DNA from: Streptomyces sp. BK208
GTDB taxonomy: Bacteria; Actinomycetota; Actinomycetes; Streptomycetales; Streptomycetaceae
Length of the DNA: 64,000 nt
Direction of reading: 5' to 3'
Assembly: GCF_004364245.1 (NCBI RefSeq)
Contig: NZ_SOAV01000001.1
Coordinates: 1 to 64,000, forward strand
The position numbers and the translations under genes were made by a program. Shown in pieces: positions 42,978 through 52,255 of the stretch (its first letter is position 1; the number at the start of each line of letters is the position of its first letter). The notes below the pieces were generated by a model that was not told the DNA's origin, ran no database searches, and saw only the letters and a program-made list of their open reading frames with translations.

Positions 42978-43088
42978 CTACGTGGTGTGCAGAGGTTCCC
43001 TGAAGACCATACGGAACACCGGCCCGGCGAAGGGGAGGATCGGGGACATCACCTTCGAGGAGTTCACGTGGATGTGCAGGGACGGCAT
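42978..43088 (-). CDS. Small ORF of unknown function
   Basis: A 36-codon frame beginning PSLHIHVNSSKVMSPILPF has AGGGAG six bases before its ATG, an excellent ribosome binding site. It has a modest hydrophobic stretch and no recognised family. It is kept only because of the start signal. Confidence 0.3.
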   Translation of the reverse strand: MPSLHIHVNSSKVMSPILPFAGPVFRMVFREPLHTT

Positions 43089-43315
43089 GATCTGCTCCCT
43101 GGTTCGGAATGCCCACTGCCTGCCGGCGCTCAACGTTGGTCGTCCCCGTGCCCGGCTCGCTTTGCCGCCACCGGCCCGCAATGACCAGAACAGTCATGTT
43201 CAAGGATGCACCTTCGTCCAGCACTGTGCACCGGCAGCTTCCTGGCCCCTGTCTGTGCCGTCGTGGCCGGGACCCGAGTTGGACTCGTGGAGTGAGGACG
43301 ACGGGTTTCGGGCCC

Positions 43316-43360
43316 GTGCCGGGGACTGGCGGCGGCGCTGCTCACGCCAGTCCCCGGCAC
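43316..43360. terminator. Perfect 16-bp hairpin
   Basis: GTGCCGGGGACTGGCG (43316-43331) and CGCCAGTCCCCGGCAC (43345-43360) form a perfect 16-base-pair stem with a 13-base loop. It lies in an empty interval, so it may terminate a transcript whose gene has been lost, or be part of a mobile-element end. Confidence 0.55.
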
Positions 43361-43835
43361 TTCCTGTGCATCAGCGCCCAGCCCGCAACGGCTGGGTTCA
43401 GACGGGGGTGACCACCCGGTGCCGGGCAGCGGGAGCGCGACCGGAGCGGCAGTTGGTGTTCGTCGACCGGCTGCAGGTCACGCCGGTGCGCCTGCGAACG
43501 AGCTGCCCTGAGCCGAGTCCGGCATGGGCACGGGGTCGGGGTGCTGGAGATGATCGATGCCGGTAGCTCCCACGGCCTCACCTGCACGAGCCGGAAGGCC
43601 TCATCCGGAGCGACGACTGCGCCCAGCTTCCGGTGCCGAGGCGGGTCAGCAGCCAGAAGGTGAGGGCGGTGCCGGTGCCGTAGGCGACGTGTGCGGTGTC
43701 TTCGATCGTGCTCGCCGCGACGACGTTCCACCATGCCGAATGCTGGAAGCGGACCGCTGACAGTACACCGCTCCGTTTGCAGGACGCCGGGCACAGCGCT
43801 TTCGTGGAACTACCGCCGAGAAATCGGGAGTACTC

Positions 43836-46385
43836 ATGTCGACGTCGCCTTTCGGGTTCGGGTCGTCGGATCCGTTCAGTGAGATGCTGAACCGCTTTTT
43901 CGGTACGTCGCCCGCGTCGTCGCCACCGGCAGTGCAGCGGGTGCCGATCGGCCGGTTGCTGACGGACGCGTCCCAGGAACTGCTGAATCTGGCAGCGCAA
44001 AGGGCGGTGGACGACGGGACGTCGGACCTCGACACCGAGCATCTGCTGTGGGCGGCCACCCAGGTCGATCCGGCGCGCAGACTGCTGGCTCAGGGAGGGG
44101 TGGACCCCGAGAAACTCGCCGCCACGATCGCCCAGGCGCTTCCCCGCGAGTCCGGCGAACCCTCTGCCGAGCCCGGCCTCACGCCGGCGGCCAAGCGCAT
44201 CCTGGCCGCCGCCTTCCGTGAGTCGCAGGCAACCGGTGTGTCCTACATCGGTCCCGAGCACGTTCTCGGCGCGCTGCTGTCCGACCCGGACTCCGGCGCG
44301 GGCCGGTTCCTGCGCGCCGAGGACCTCGACGTACGGAAGCTGCGTGGCGCCGGCGAGCAGGCCGCGCGCGCCGAGAGCGGCGCCGCGCCGACGGCCCCAG
44401 CCGCAACCCTGGACGAGTACGGCCGTGATCTGACGGAGGAAGCACGGGCGGGCAAGCTGGATCCGGTGGTGGGACGGGCGGAGGAGATCGAGCAGACGGT
44501 GGAAATCCTCTCGCGGCGTTCGAAGAACAACCCGGTGCTGATCGGTGAGCCCGGTGTCGGCAAGACCGCGATCGTGGAGGGCCTGGCCCAGCGGATCGTG
44601 GCGGGTGAGGTGCCGGGGACCCTGAAGGACAAGCGGGTCGTTTCGCTGGACCTGTCGGCGATGGTGGCGGGGGCGCAGTACCGAGGTCAGTTCGAGGAGC
44701 GGGTGAAGAAGGTCATCGAGGACGTCCAGCAGGCCGAGGGCGGGATCATCCTGTTCATCGATGAGCTGCACACCGTTGTGGGGGCGGGTGCGACTGGTGA
44801 GAGCTCGATGGACGCGGGCAACATGCTCAAGCCGGCCCTGGCACGCGGTGAGCTGCACGTGGTGGGCGCGACGACGATCGACGAGTATCGCAAGCACATC
44901 GAGAAGGACGCTGCTCTGGAGCGCCGCTTCCAGCCGGTGATGATTCCGGAGCCCACGGTCGAGGAGACGGTCCAGATCCTGGAGGGCCTGCGGGACGCCT
45001 ACGAGGCCCACCACCAGGTGCGGTTCGCCGACGGCGCGCTGGCCGCGGCGGCGGAGCTGTCCGACCGGTACATCAGCGACCGCTTCCTGCCCGACAAGGC
45101 CATCGACCTGATGGATCAGGCTGGCGCCCGGGTCCGGCTGCGCAGCGCCTCGCGGTCCACCGAGGTCGTCAGTCGCGAGGACCGGCTGGCCAAGCTGCGG
45201 CGCGAGCAGGACCAGGCCGTTGCCGGCGAGGACTTCGAGAAGGCGTCGGAGCTGAAGCGGCAGATCGCCGAGCTGGAGGGCGAGCTCGCGGGCATCGAGG
45301 AGCGGCGTGAGGGGGTGGTGTCGGTGACGGCGTCCGACATCGCCGACATCGTCTCGCGCCGCACGGGCATCCCGGTCTCCCAGCTCACCGCAGACGAGAA
45401 GAAGCGCCTGCTGAAGCTGGAGGAGGAGATGCACGCGCGGATCGTCGGGCAGGCGGAGGCGGTCACCGCGGTCTCGCAGGCGGTACGCCGCAACCGCGCC
45501 GGCATAGGCGACCCCAACCGACCCGTCGGCTCCTTCCTCTTCCTCGGACCCACCGGTGTCGGCAAGACCGAACTCGCCAAAACCCTCGCGGAGCTGCTGT
45601 TCGGCGACGAGGACCGGATGATCCGGTTCGACATGAGCGAGTTCCAGGAGAAGCACACCGTCGCCCGCCTCGTCGGCGCACCTCCTGGATACGTCGGCTA
45701 CGAGGAGGCCGGTCAGCTCACCGAGAAGGTGCGGCGCAAGCCGTACAGCGTGGTGCTGTTCGACGAGGTGGAGAAGGCGCACCCGGACGTCTTCAACACG
45801 CTGCTGCAGATCCTCGACGACGGCCGGCTCACCGACGCCCAGGGCCGCACCGTCGACTTCCGGCACTGCGTGGTCATCATGACCTCCAACATCGGCGCCC
45901 AGCGCATCCTCGCCCACGAAGGCGACGCCGCCGAGCTGAAGGACGAGCTGATGGAGGATCTGCGGCAGCGGTTCCTGCCGGAGTTCCTCAACCGCATCGA
46001 CGACATCATCGTCTTCCACAGCCTCACCGAACAGGACCTGTCCGAAATCGTCGACCACCTCCTGGACCGCAGCAAACACAAGGTGCGCGCCCAGGGCATC
46101 ACCCTGGAGGTCACCGAGGCGGCCAAGAAGCTGCTCGTCACGCACGGTTATCAGCCCGCGTTCGGTGCTCGCCCGCTGCGCCGTACGATCCAGACCGAAC
46201 TCGACAACCGCATCGCCGAGATCCTCCTCACCGGAGACGCCGAACCCGGGGACACGATCGTCGCCGACGTGAAGGACGACTCGCTGCACTGCACGATCCG
46301 CAAACACGACACCGACGGCGGGAGTACGGCAGAGACACCGACGTCGGAGGCGGACGCGTCGACGGAGCCGGACAGCCGGTCCTGA
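43836..46385 (+). CDS. ClpC-like AAA+ ATPase without an obvious ClpP-docking loop
   Basis: The 849-residue Hsp100 protein has an N-terminal extension rich in Ser, Phe and Pro, a double Clp_N repeat (about residues 40-175), a first AAA module with Walker A GEPGVGKT (237-244) and Walker [11 protein letters not shown], a UVR-type coiled segment [17 protein letters not shown] (about 451-485) typical of ClpC rather than ClpB, and a second AAA module with Walker [10 protein letters not shown] (571-579) and [12 protein letters not shown]. Where ClpC proteins carry a long loop with a VGLGF-type ClpP tripeptide, this one has only [20 protein letters not shown] before [15 protein letters not shown]. 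It may thus act as a disaggregase or unfoldase without ClpP. GGGAG precedes the ATG. It is probably a paralogue of the housekeeping ClpC. Confidence 0.9.
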   Translation: MSTSPFGFGSSDPFSEMLNRFFGTSPASSPPAVQRVPIGRLLTDASQELLNLAAQRAVDDGTSDLDTEHLLWAATQVDPARRLLAQGGVDPEKLAATIAQALPRESGEPSAEPGLTPAAKRILAAAFRESQATGVSYIGPEHVLGALLSDPDSGAGRFLRAEDLDVRKLRGAGEQAARAESGAAPTAPAATLDEYGRDLTEEARAGKLDPVVGRAEEIEQTVEILSRRSKNNPVLIGEPGVGKTAIVEGLAQRIVAGEVPGTLKDKRVVSLDLSAMVAGAQYRGQFEERVKKVIEDVQQAEGGIILFIDELHTVVGAGATGESSMDAGNMLKPALARGELHVVGATTIDEYRKHIEKDAALERRFQPVMIPEPTVEETVQILEGLRDAYEAHHQVRFADGALAAAAELSDRYISDRFLPDKAIDLMDQAGARVRLRSASRSTEVVSREDRLAKLRREQDQAVAGEDFEKASELKRQIAELEGELAGIEERREGVVSVTASDIADIVSRRTGIPVSQLTADEKKRLLKLEEEMHARIVGQAEAVTAVSQAVRRNRAGIGDPNRPVGSFLFLGPTGVGKTELAKTLAELLFGDEDRMIRFDMSEFQEKHTVARLVGAPPGYVGYEEAGQLTEKVRRKPYSVVLFDEVEKAHPDVFNTLLQILDDGRLTDAQGRTVDFRHCVVIMTSNIGAQRILAHEGDAAELKDELMEDLRQRFLPEFLNRIDDIIVFHSLTEQDLSEIVDHLLDRSKHKVRAQGITLEVTEAAKKLLVTHGYQPAFGARPLRRTIQTELDNRIAEILLTGDAEPGDTIVADVKDDSLHCTIRKHDTDGGSTAETPTSEADASTEPDSRS

Positions 46386-46621
46386 CTAGCCACGACTGGC
46401 CGCCCAGAGCAGACATGAATCGGCCGGATCCTAGGGAGTGGGCACATCGGCGCATGGCTGGAGACCGAGGGCGTCGACCAGCGCGCTCCCCCAGGTCCGG
46501 CCGGTCTAACAAGCGGCGACAGCCGAGTACGGCCAGGCGGGAGCCATGGATGCTGGGCCAGGCGGCCTCGGCCGAAGGTGTGGCGATCACCGGCTGTACT
46601 CGCCTGACCTACGATGACGCG
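46386..46621. other. Intergenic region upstream of the hydrolase
   Basis: About 235 bases. An open frame precedes the hydrolase in phase, but its translation (RRMAGDRGRRPARSP) is not protein-like and is taken as untranslated leader. Confidence 0.4.
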
Positions 46622-47299
46622 GTGAGATTCGTGATGGTGCCGGGCGGCTGGCAAGGCGGATGGGCGTTCGACTCGGTGGCTGCTGAGCTGCGCCGAGAGG
46701 GGCACGACGTCGAGGCGCTGACCCTGTCGGGGTTGGAGCCGGACAGCCCGGCCGATGTGATCCGTGCGCCGAACCTCGACACCCATATTGACCAGGTAGC
46801 CGAGACCATCGAACGTGGCGACGGAACGCCCGTCGCGCTGTGCGGGCACAGTTACGGCGGAATGGTGATCGCCGGTGTTGCGGATCGGCTCGGCGACCGC
46901 CTCGATCAGCTCGTCTTCATCGACGCCTACGTCCCGGACGACGGAGATTCGTGCTGGTCCTTGACCAGCGACAGATTCCGGGAGCTGTTCATGGCGGGTG
47001 CCCGCGCCGACGGTCGATGGGTCGCAGTCCCGGAAGGACTCGACCCCCGCGCGCGACCGCACCCCTTGGCCAGCTTCGTCCAGTCGATCAGACTGGGAGG
47101 CAATCCCAGCCGTGCCCTCGGCCGAACGTTCATCAGTGGCGGCGCGTGGCCGGGTAGCCCGTTCGTGCCCCTGACCGAACGGCTGCGCAGCGACTCGGAC
47201 TGGCGGGTTCACGAGATCCCCGTCGGCCACAACATCGCCCGCCGCGACCCGCACACCCTCGCTGCCGTTCTCGGCGCACTGCCGCTCCACTCCGCCTGA
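46622..47299 (+). CDS. Alpha/beta-fold hydrolase
   Basis: The 225-residue protein reads RFVMVPGGWQGGWAFDSVA (oxyanion-hole HGG-like PGGW), has the nucleophile elbow GHSYGG with Ser77, a D in DQLVFIDAYVPDDG and the catalytic His203 in VGHNIARRDP. This is the small serine-hydrolase/esterase group often acting on salicylate-like or acyl esters; the substrate is unknown. The GTG at 46622 was chosen because family members begin MRFVLVPGGW; an ATG at 46544 would add 26 unmatched residues. Confidence 0.83.
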   Translation: MRFVMVPGGWQGGWAFDSVAAELRREGHDVEALTLSGLEPDSPADVIRAPNLDTHIDQVAETIERGDGTPVALCGHSYGGMVIAGVADRLGDRLDQLVFIDAYVPDDGDSCWSLTSDRFRELFMAGARADGRWVAVPEGLDPRARPHPLASFVQSIRLGGNPSRALGRTFISGGAWPGSPFVPLTERLRSDSDWRVHEIPVGHNIARRDPHTLAAVLGALPLHSA

Positions 47300-47354
47300 C
47301 ATACAGCCGTTCCTCCCCCGGTGCCGTCCTCCTCACCGAGGAGAACGGTCCCCG

Positions 47355-47416
47355 GATCACGCAGGCACCGCAGGCCCCCCCCCGCGACGGGCGGCGAAGC
47401 CGACGCCTGCGTGATC
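47355..47416. terminator. Inverted repeat between convergent hydrolase and M20 genes
   Basis: GATCACGCAGGC (47355-47366) and GCCTGCGTGATC (47405-47416) are perfect 12-base inverted repeats separated by 38 bases. Placed between two convergent stops, they may act as a bidirectional terminator; the wide loop also allows an operator-like reading. Confidence 0.5.
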
Positions 47417-47485
47417 TGTCCGCGCTCGCCGTGGCAGATCTCCCGAGCGAGCTGTGACGCGACTCCTGGACGGGCAACTGGCGGC

Positions 47486-48694
47486 TCATCGGGCGCCGGC
47501 AGCCGCTGTTCGCCGGTCGGCGAGCAGGTCGAGGCAGCGTCTGCGCTGAACCGGGTCCGTCGCAAGGTCGACACCGACGTGGGCGAGGGCGATCGCGGCA
47601 TCGAGCACGGCGCGGTCGGCTCCCGGGGAGTTGCCGTAGCGGGCGAAGGGCGCGGTGTGGTGGAGGGCGCCCTCGGTGTCGTAGCCGATGGTCGGGTGGA
47701 GTGCGGGCATGACGTGGGAGACGTTCCCCATGTCCGTGGACGCAATGACCTCGCCCCGGCGGCTTACGGGGGCGCGGCCGAGGGAGCGGGCAGCACGGGT
47801 GTAGGCGGCGGTGAGAAACTCGTCCTGCCTCAGGTCGGCGAAGTCGGCTCCGTGCTCGGCGAGTTCCAACTCGGCGCCGGTGGCCAGGGCCGCGGCCTCC
47901 AGGCATGCCCGGACCCGGCGGCGGGCGTGGACGAGGTCTTCCATGGTGCGGGCGCGCAGTTCGTAGCGGGCGCGTGCCGTTTCGGGAATGACGTTGACCG
48001 CGCGGCCGGCCTCGAAGACGACGTCGTGGACCAGGACGCCCGGGGGGAGCTGCTGGCGCAGCAGGCCGACGGCAGTGTGGGCGAGGGTGATCGCGTCCAG
48101 GGCGTTGACGCCTTCCCAGGGCGCGAGCGCGGCATGGGAAGGCTTGCCGACGTAGGTGACGTCCCAGGCACCGACGGCGAGGGAGGATGCGCCCACGGAA
48201 TCCTCGGGTGCGGCGTGGACCATGAAGGCGGCGGCCACGTCGTCGAATACACCGGCGTCCAGCAGGAGCGCCTTGCCGCCGATGTCCTCCTCGGCGGGGG
48301 TCCCGATGAGCTTCACGGTGATCCCGAGCGCGTCGGCGACGGCGGCGAGACCGAGGGCGGCGCCGACGGACGCGGCGCCGTTGACGTTGTGTCCGCAGGC
48401 GTGTCCGATGCCGGGCAGCGCGTCGTACTCGGCGCACAGGGCCACCACCAGCTCGCCACTGCCACGGGTGGCGACGAAGGCCGTCGGGAGGGCGCCTGCC
48501 CCGCGGGTGACCGTGAAGCCGGTGGCCTCGGCGAGGGAGGCGATCTTGGCTGCCGACTTGTGCTCGCGCATGGCCGTCTCTGGCTCCGCGTGCAGGCTGT
48601 GGCTCAGCGCGACCAGGTCGCGTTCGTGGGCGCGTACCGCGTCGGCGGCCTCGGTGAGCGCGCGGTCCCGGATCTGCGGGGCGTGGCCGGTCAT
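47486..48694 (-). CDS. M20D-type amidohydrolase
   Basis: The 402-residue protein is an M20 metallopeptidase of the amidohydrolase/HipO-AbgB type, which removes N-acyl groups from amino acids. Metal-site blocks are ALCAEYDALPGIGHACGHNV and GTPAEEDIGGK (catalytic Glu), with the dimerisation-domain segment GKPSHAALAPWEGVNALD and the distal NVSHVMPALHPTIGY. It is coupled by ATGA (48691-48694) to the upstream MFS gene, suggesting transport and hydrolysis of one compound. The B. subtilis sulfur-salvage operons need an M20 deacetylase; whether this gene serves the sulfur island 6 kb away is open. Confidence 0.85.
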   Translation of the reverse strand: MTGHAPQIRDRALTEAADAVRAHERDLVALSHSLHAEPETAMREHKSAAKIASLAEATGFTVTRGAGALPTAFVATRGSGELVVALCAEYDALPGIGHACGHNVNGAASVGAALGLAAVADALGITVKLIGTPAEEDIGGKALLLDAGVFDDVAAAFMVHAAPEDSVGASSLAVGAWDVTYVGKPSHAALAPWEGVNALDAITLAHTAVGLLRQQLPPGVLVHDVVFEAGRAVNVIPETARARYELRARTMEDLVHARRRVRACLEAAALATGAELELAEHGADFADLRQDEFLTAAYTRAARSLGRAPVSRRGEVIASTDMGNVSHVMPALHPTIGYDTEGALHHTAPFARYGNSPGADRAVLDAAIALAHVGVDLATDPVQRRRCLDLLADRRTAAAGAR

Positions 48695-50106
48695 GCCGTC
48701 CTCCCGGTCTGCGGGACGGCGGCCCCGGACACGGGGGCGTCGGCGGGGGTTCGGAAGAGCAGGCCGACCGCCGCTCCCCCGAGCGCCGTCACCGCGCACG
48801 CGGTCCACGCCCACTGGTATCCCGCGCCCGTGACCGCGCCTTGGGCGGTGGTGTGGGAGGACCACAGGGCGCCGACGACGGCCGCACCGAGCGCCGCGCC
48901 GAGCGAGAGCGCCATCTCGTTGACGCCGACGGACAGTGCGGTCTCGGCCTCGTCGACCACCTCGACGGACAGGGCCCGGGTGGCGGACTCGAACATGCCG
49001 GTGGCGAGCCCGACGACCAGCGCACCCGCCACGTACTGCGGCACGGACGAGTGGAAGAGGACGAGGCTCAGAAAGCCGGCCGCACCGGCGCAGCCGCCGG
49101 CCACGAGCACGGTGCGGTCACCGATCAGCCGGGCCAGCCTCGGCGTGAGCGTGGAGCCCAGGAAGCCGGCGGCGACCATGGCGAGGGACACCAGGGAGAT
49201 GGCCTGGGCGCCGAGCCCGAGCCCGAACCCGTCGCCGTCCGGTTCGGTCCCCAGGTAGACCGCGTTGGCACCCAGGAACCCGATGGCACCGAAGGCGATG
49301 CAGAACGTGTGCGCGCTGACCGCCGCGAGCCGGGGATCGCGCAGCATCCCGAGGTTCACCAGCGGATGCGCCGAACGCTGTTCGACCAGCACCCAGGCGA
49401 CGATCAGTACCAGCGCCGCTGCGCCCGTCAGCAGCGACGAGCCGGATGTCCAGCCCCATGACTGGCCTTCGGTGAGCACGAGCATCAGCGCGCCGAGCCC
49501 GCCGGTGAGCAGCAGCGCGGCGCGCACGTTGAAGCGGCCCGCGCGGGGAGCCGTACTCGTCGGCAGGGCAAGCGCGGCGCCCAGTGCCAGGGCGCCGAAG
49601 GGCACCGCGGTCCACAGCCCGGCGAGGGCGTGTTCGTCGCTGAGGGTGCCGGCCACGAACCCTCCCGCGCCGATGGACAGGAGCAGCGCGCCGACCAGCA
49701 CCGACATACCGACCCGGCCGTGTTCGGGAGAACGCGAGCGGAGGATGCCCGCGAGCAGCGGGAAGAAGCCGACCACGGCGCTCTGCAGCACCATGCCGAC
49801 CGCGAGCGTGACGGTGGTGGGTCGTGCCGCGATCAGCAGTGACCCGACGGCGACCGCCGTCACGGCGACCAGCAGCAGCCGCCGGTGCCCCCACATGTCG
49901 CCCCAGCGGGACAGCAACGGCGTCAGCACGGTGAAGGCGATCTGCGACAGCAGGTACAGATTGTTCTGCCCCACGCCGCCGACCCCGACGTGCGCACCGA
50001 CGACCGGCAGCAACGGAGTGAGATATCCCTGGACGACACCGCTGCACACCACGATCACGATCATCGCTGTGATCAGCCCCCGGCCCCGGCTGATGACGTT
50101 CGTCAT
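48691..50106 (-). CDS. MFS transporter
   Basis: The 471-residue protein has about fourteen hydrophobic segments and the MFS loop-2/3 pattern LLSRWGDMWGHRRLLLVAV. The N-terminus GLITAMIVIVVCSGVVQGYL is the first helix. It could be an importer for the M20 substrate or an exporter; direction is not evident. The ATG at 50106 is preceded by AAGGTGGGG. It forms a two-gene unit with the amidohydrolase and is divergent from the Lrp/AsnC gene across 108 bases. Confidence 0.87.
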   Translation of the reverse strand: MTNVISRGRGLITAMIVIVVCSGVVQGYLTPLLPVVGAHVGVGGVGQNNLYLLSQIAFTVLTPLLSRWGDMWGHRRLLLVAVTAVAVGSLLIAARPTTVTLAVGMVLQSAVVGFFPLLAGILRSRSPEHGRVGMSVLVGALLLSIGAGGFVAGTLSDEHALAGLWTAVPFGALALGAALALPTSTAPRAGRFNVRAALLLTGGLGALMLVLTEGQSWGWTSGSSLLTGAAALVLIVAWVLVEQRSAHPLVNLGMLRDPRLAAVSAHTFCIAFGAIGFLGANAVYLGTEPDGDGFGLGLGAQAISLVSLAMVAAGFLGSTLTPRLARLIGDRTVLVAGGCAGAAGFLSLVLFHSSVPQYVAGALVVGLATGMFESATRALSVEVVDEAETALSVGVNEMALSLGAALGAAVVGALWSSHTTAQGAVTGAGYQWAWTACAVTALGGAAVGLLFRTPADAPVSGAAVPQTGRTA

Positions 50107-50214
50107 GGCCCCACCTTCTTGTCCCTGGCTGGAATACGACGTGGTGGCTAGAGTGCGACCGCAGGGCCAACCAGGCGCGAAAAGGGAAGAGAACCGGCAG
50201 CAAGAGAGGTCAGC

Positions 50215-51234
50215 GTGTTGGATTCGGTCACGGTGAGCGAGTTGGACCTCGCTCTCGTGCACGCCCTCCAGGTCCGCCCGCGGGCCGCCTGGACGGATCT
50301 GGCACCCCTGCTGGGCGTGACGTCGGTGACTCTCGCCCGCCGCTGGGAGCGCCTCGCCGAGGAGGGGCTGGCTTGGGTGTCGGCGGTCCCCGGACCGGCC
50401 TTCTCGCACGGCGGCTGCACTGCCTTCGTGTTCCTTCGTTGTGCGCCGGCGGCGAGGGAGCGACTGGCCGCGCAGATCGCGGAGCTGCCGGAGGCGGCGA
50501 CGGTCGAACTGCTTGCCCCTGGGCGCGCCGACCTCATGCTGGACGTGCTGGCACCCGACCTCGCAAGTGTGCACCGCTTCGTGCACGAGCAGTTGGCCGC
50601 CCTGCCCGAAGTCCTCGACCTCGAGTGCGTCTTCGCCACGTCTCTGTACGCCGAGGGTTCCCGATGGAGGCTCGGCTCCCTCGACGCCTCCCAGCTCTCC
50701 GTACTCGGCCGGCCGGGGCCTGCCGACCAGGCGGGCGGGTCCCTCGGCGACCTGAACACGCTTGACCGTGCCCTGCTGTACGCGCTGGTGCGGGAAGGGC
50801 GGGCCCGGTTCACGGACTTGGCCGATCTCGCCGGGACCAGTGCCGCCACCGCGCGCAGGCGCCTGCACCGCCTCACCGCCGGTGGCATCGTGGGGTTCCG
50901 CTGTGACGTGGCTCCCGTGGTGTCGGGCCTGCCCGTGTCCGTCACCTTCCGCGGTCGCGCCCCAGCCCATGACGTCAACCGTCTGCACCGCACCCTCGCG
51001 ACGCTGACCGAATGCCGGTTGCTCGCAGCGGTCACCGGAAGTGACAACGTGCTCGCCACCTTCTGGCTGCGCGACATGGGCGCGGTCCAGCAGCGCGAGA
51101 CAGCGGCCTGCGCCCAACTGCCCGCCCTGAGCATCACCGAGCACGTCGTCGGCACCCGTACGGTGAAACGAATGAGACACCTGCTGGACGAAGCAGGGCG
51201 GCGCACAGGGGTCCGCCCGATCCGACCCTGGTAA
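50215..51234 (+). CDS. Double-domain Lrp/AsnC-family regulator
   Basis: The 339-residue protein contains two tandem Lrp/AsnC units. The first helix-turn-helix is LVHALQVRPRAAWTDLAPLL with VTSVTLARRWERL; the second is ALLYALVREGRARFTDLADL with SAATARRRLHRL. Each is followed by a RAM-type beta-alpha-beta effector domain. Duplicated Lrp proteins of this length are common in Streptomyces. Divergence from the MFS/M20 operon makes that its likely target, with an amino acid or its acyl derivative as effector. The start is a GTG behind GAGAGG. Confidence 0.86.
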   Translation: MLDSVTVSELDLALVHALQVRPRAAWTDLAPLLGVTSVTLARRWERLAEEGLAWVSAVPGPAFSHGGCTAFVFLRCAPAARERLAAQIAELPEAATVELLAPGRADLMLDVLAPDLASVHRFVHEQLAALPEVLDLECVFATSLYAEGSRWRLGSLDASQLSVLGRPGPADQAGGSLGDLNTLDRALLYALVREGRARFTDLADLAGTSAATARRRLHRLTAGGIVGFRCDVAPVVSGLPVSVTFRGRAPAHDVNRLHRTLATLTECRLLAAVTGSDNVLATFWLRDMGAVQQRETAACAQLPALSITEHVVGTRTVKRMRHLLDEAGRRTGVRPIRPW

Positions 51235-51586
51235 GCCGGCCGGAACTCGCCCTGGAGAGACGGACTCTCCTTCCGCATCACGCAGATCGAAACGGGCCAG
51301 CCCGGCGCGGGGGGTCGCAGGCTGCAGGAGCGCGCTACGCAGTTCCGCCTTTGTCCCAGGGACACCACGGCCAGCGGCTGGTCTCGGGGTCTGGCCCCTT
51401 CCGGGCGCGGGCTCGTCCTGTTCTCCCTTGAGGCGGGCCTGCCGAGCACGGCGGCCCGCATGGCCTGCCAGTCCTGCGTGCGCCACCATCGGAAGGTTCG
51501 TTCGGTGGTGACTCGGCGAGAGGTGGGCTCCGGGCTGGGACCCTGCCTCCGGAACACCCTTACGGGTGTGCGATAGGTTGCACGCC
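51235..51586. other. Intergenic stretch, no confident gene
   Basis: About 350 bases, with frames open on both strands but no family match. At its right end an inverted repeat (51554-51569) and a -10-like TAGGTT precede the next gene. Confidence 0.4.
51554..51569. promoter_or_regulatory. Inverted repeat upstream of the GNAT gene
   Basis: ACACCC-TTAC-GGGTGT is a perfect six-base inverted repeat with a four-base spacer, 17 bases before the ATG at 51587. TAGGTT at 51574-51579 could be a -10 that starts a transcript at or near the ATG. The repeat would then sit in the promoter as an operator. This is a sequence-only guess. Confidence 0.35.
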
Positions 51587-52138
51587 ATGACCGAGCTCGG
51601 ACCCGTCGTCTGGCCGCCTGCTCCGATCAGGACCAAACGGCTCGTACTCCGCGAGTCCGAGGCCCGGGACCGTGCTGCGTTCATCGAGCTGTTCGCCTCA
51701 GCAGAGGTGCGCGCCCATCTCGGTGGTCCTCGCCCACGTGATGAGCTCGAGCGCGCGGTGCCTGAGGTACCCGGGCAGCGCCCTGGTCTTTTCGTGGTCA
51801 CTCTCGACGAAGCGATGATCGGCGTTGTCACGCTCCTCGATCGGCGCGACGCGGAGCGTCCGGGACACGTTCGTCCGGAGGCGGGAGAGGCCGAGCTCGG
51901 CTACATGTTCCTGCCGACCGTGTGGGGATGCGGGTACGCCGCAGAGGCGTGCGCGGCAGCACTCGACTGGTTCGCCGACGCGCTCCCCGGCGAGCCGGTG
52001 GTGCTGTGCACCCAGACCGCCAACAACCGCTCCATGAGCCTCGCGGCGAAGCTGGGGTTCGTCGAGGTCGAGCGGTTCGAGGAGTGGGGCGCCGAGCAGT
52101 GGTTCGGCGTGTGGTCCACGGGCCCACCGTTCGGCTGA
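51587..52138 (+). CDS. RimJ/RimL-type GNAT N-acetyltransferase
   Basis: The 183-residue protein follows the RimJ/RimL pattern: IRTKRLVLRESEARDRAAFI at the start, GEAELGYMFLPTVWGCGYAA as the acetyl-CoA loop region, and NNRSMSLAAKLGFVEVERFE at the end. Members acetylate protein N-termini or small amines; the target is unknown. An in-frame GTG at 51566 is possible, but ATG 51587 fits the family start. No Shine-Dalgarno is visible, in line with a leaderless or very short leader. Confidence 0.83.
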   Translation: MTELGPVVWPPAPIRTKRLVLRESEARDRAAFIELFASAEVRAHLGGPRPRDELERAVPEVPGQRPGLFVVTLDEAMIGVVTLLDRRDAERPGHVRPEAGEAELGYMFLPTVWGCGYAAEACAAALDWFADALPGEPVVLCTQTANNRSMSLAAKLGFVEVERFEEWGAEQWFGVWSTGPPFG

Positions 52139-52255
52139 GCCGGGACGTCTCCTTCCATATCGTCGAGACCCGCGGTACCTGGCGAGATTCGGATCTGGCG
52201 GCTCGGAGCTGATCCGTCGTTGTGCAACCCCTCCCCCGTAGCGATCCGCATGCAA

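Larger units (their letters stand above)
42923..43835. other. Long intergenic region with one small-ORF candidate and a strong hairpin
   Basis: About 910 bases without a recognised full-length gene. It contains the short minus-strand ORF at 42978-43088 and the 16-base-pair hairpin at 43316-43360, listed separately. The right end (about 43750-43835) should carry the promoter of the Clp-like gene; I saw no HspR (HAIR) or CIRCE repeat there. A hydrophobic minus-strand translation near 43620-43720 (YGTGTALTFWLLTRLG) may be a chance frame. Confidence 0.45.

Noticed and set aside
43578..46307. A 909-codon minus-strand frame opposite the Clp-like gene
   Set aside because: It is a shadow of the well-supported AAA+ gene; codon bias in high-GC DNA keeps antisense frames open.
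48691..51831. A 1046-codon minus-strand frame extending upstream of the MFS gene
   Set aside because: Only the part after the ATG at 50106 resembles a transporter; the upstream extension is antisense to the Lrp gene and not protein-like.
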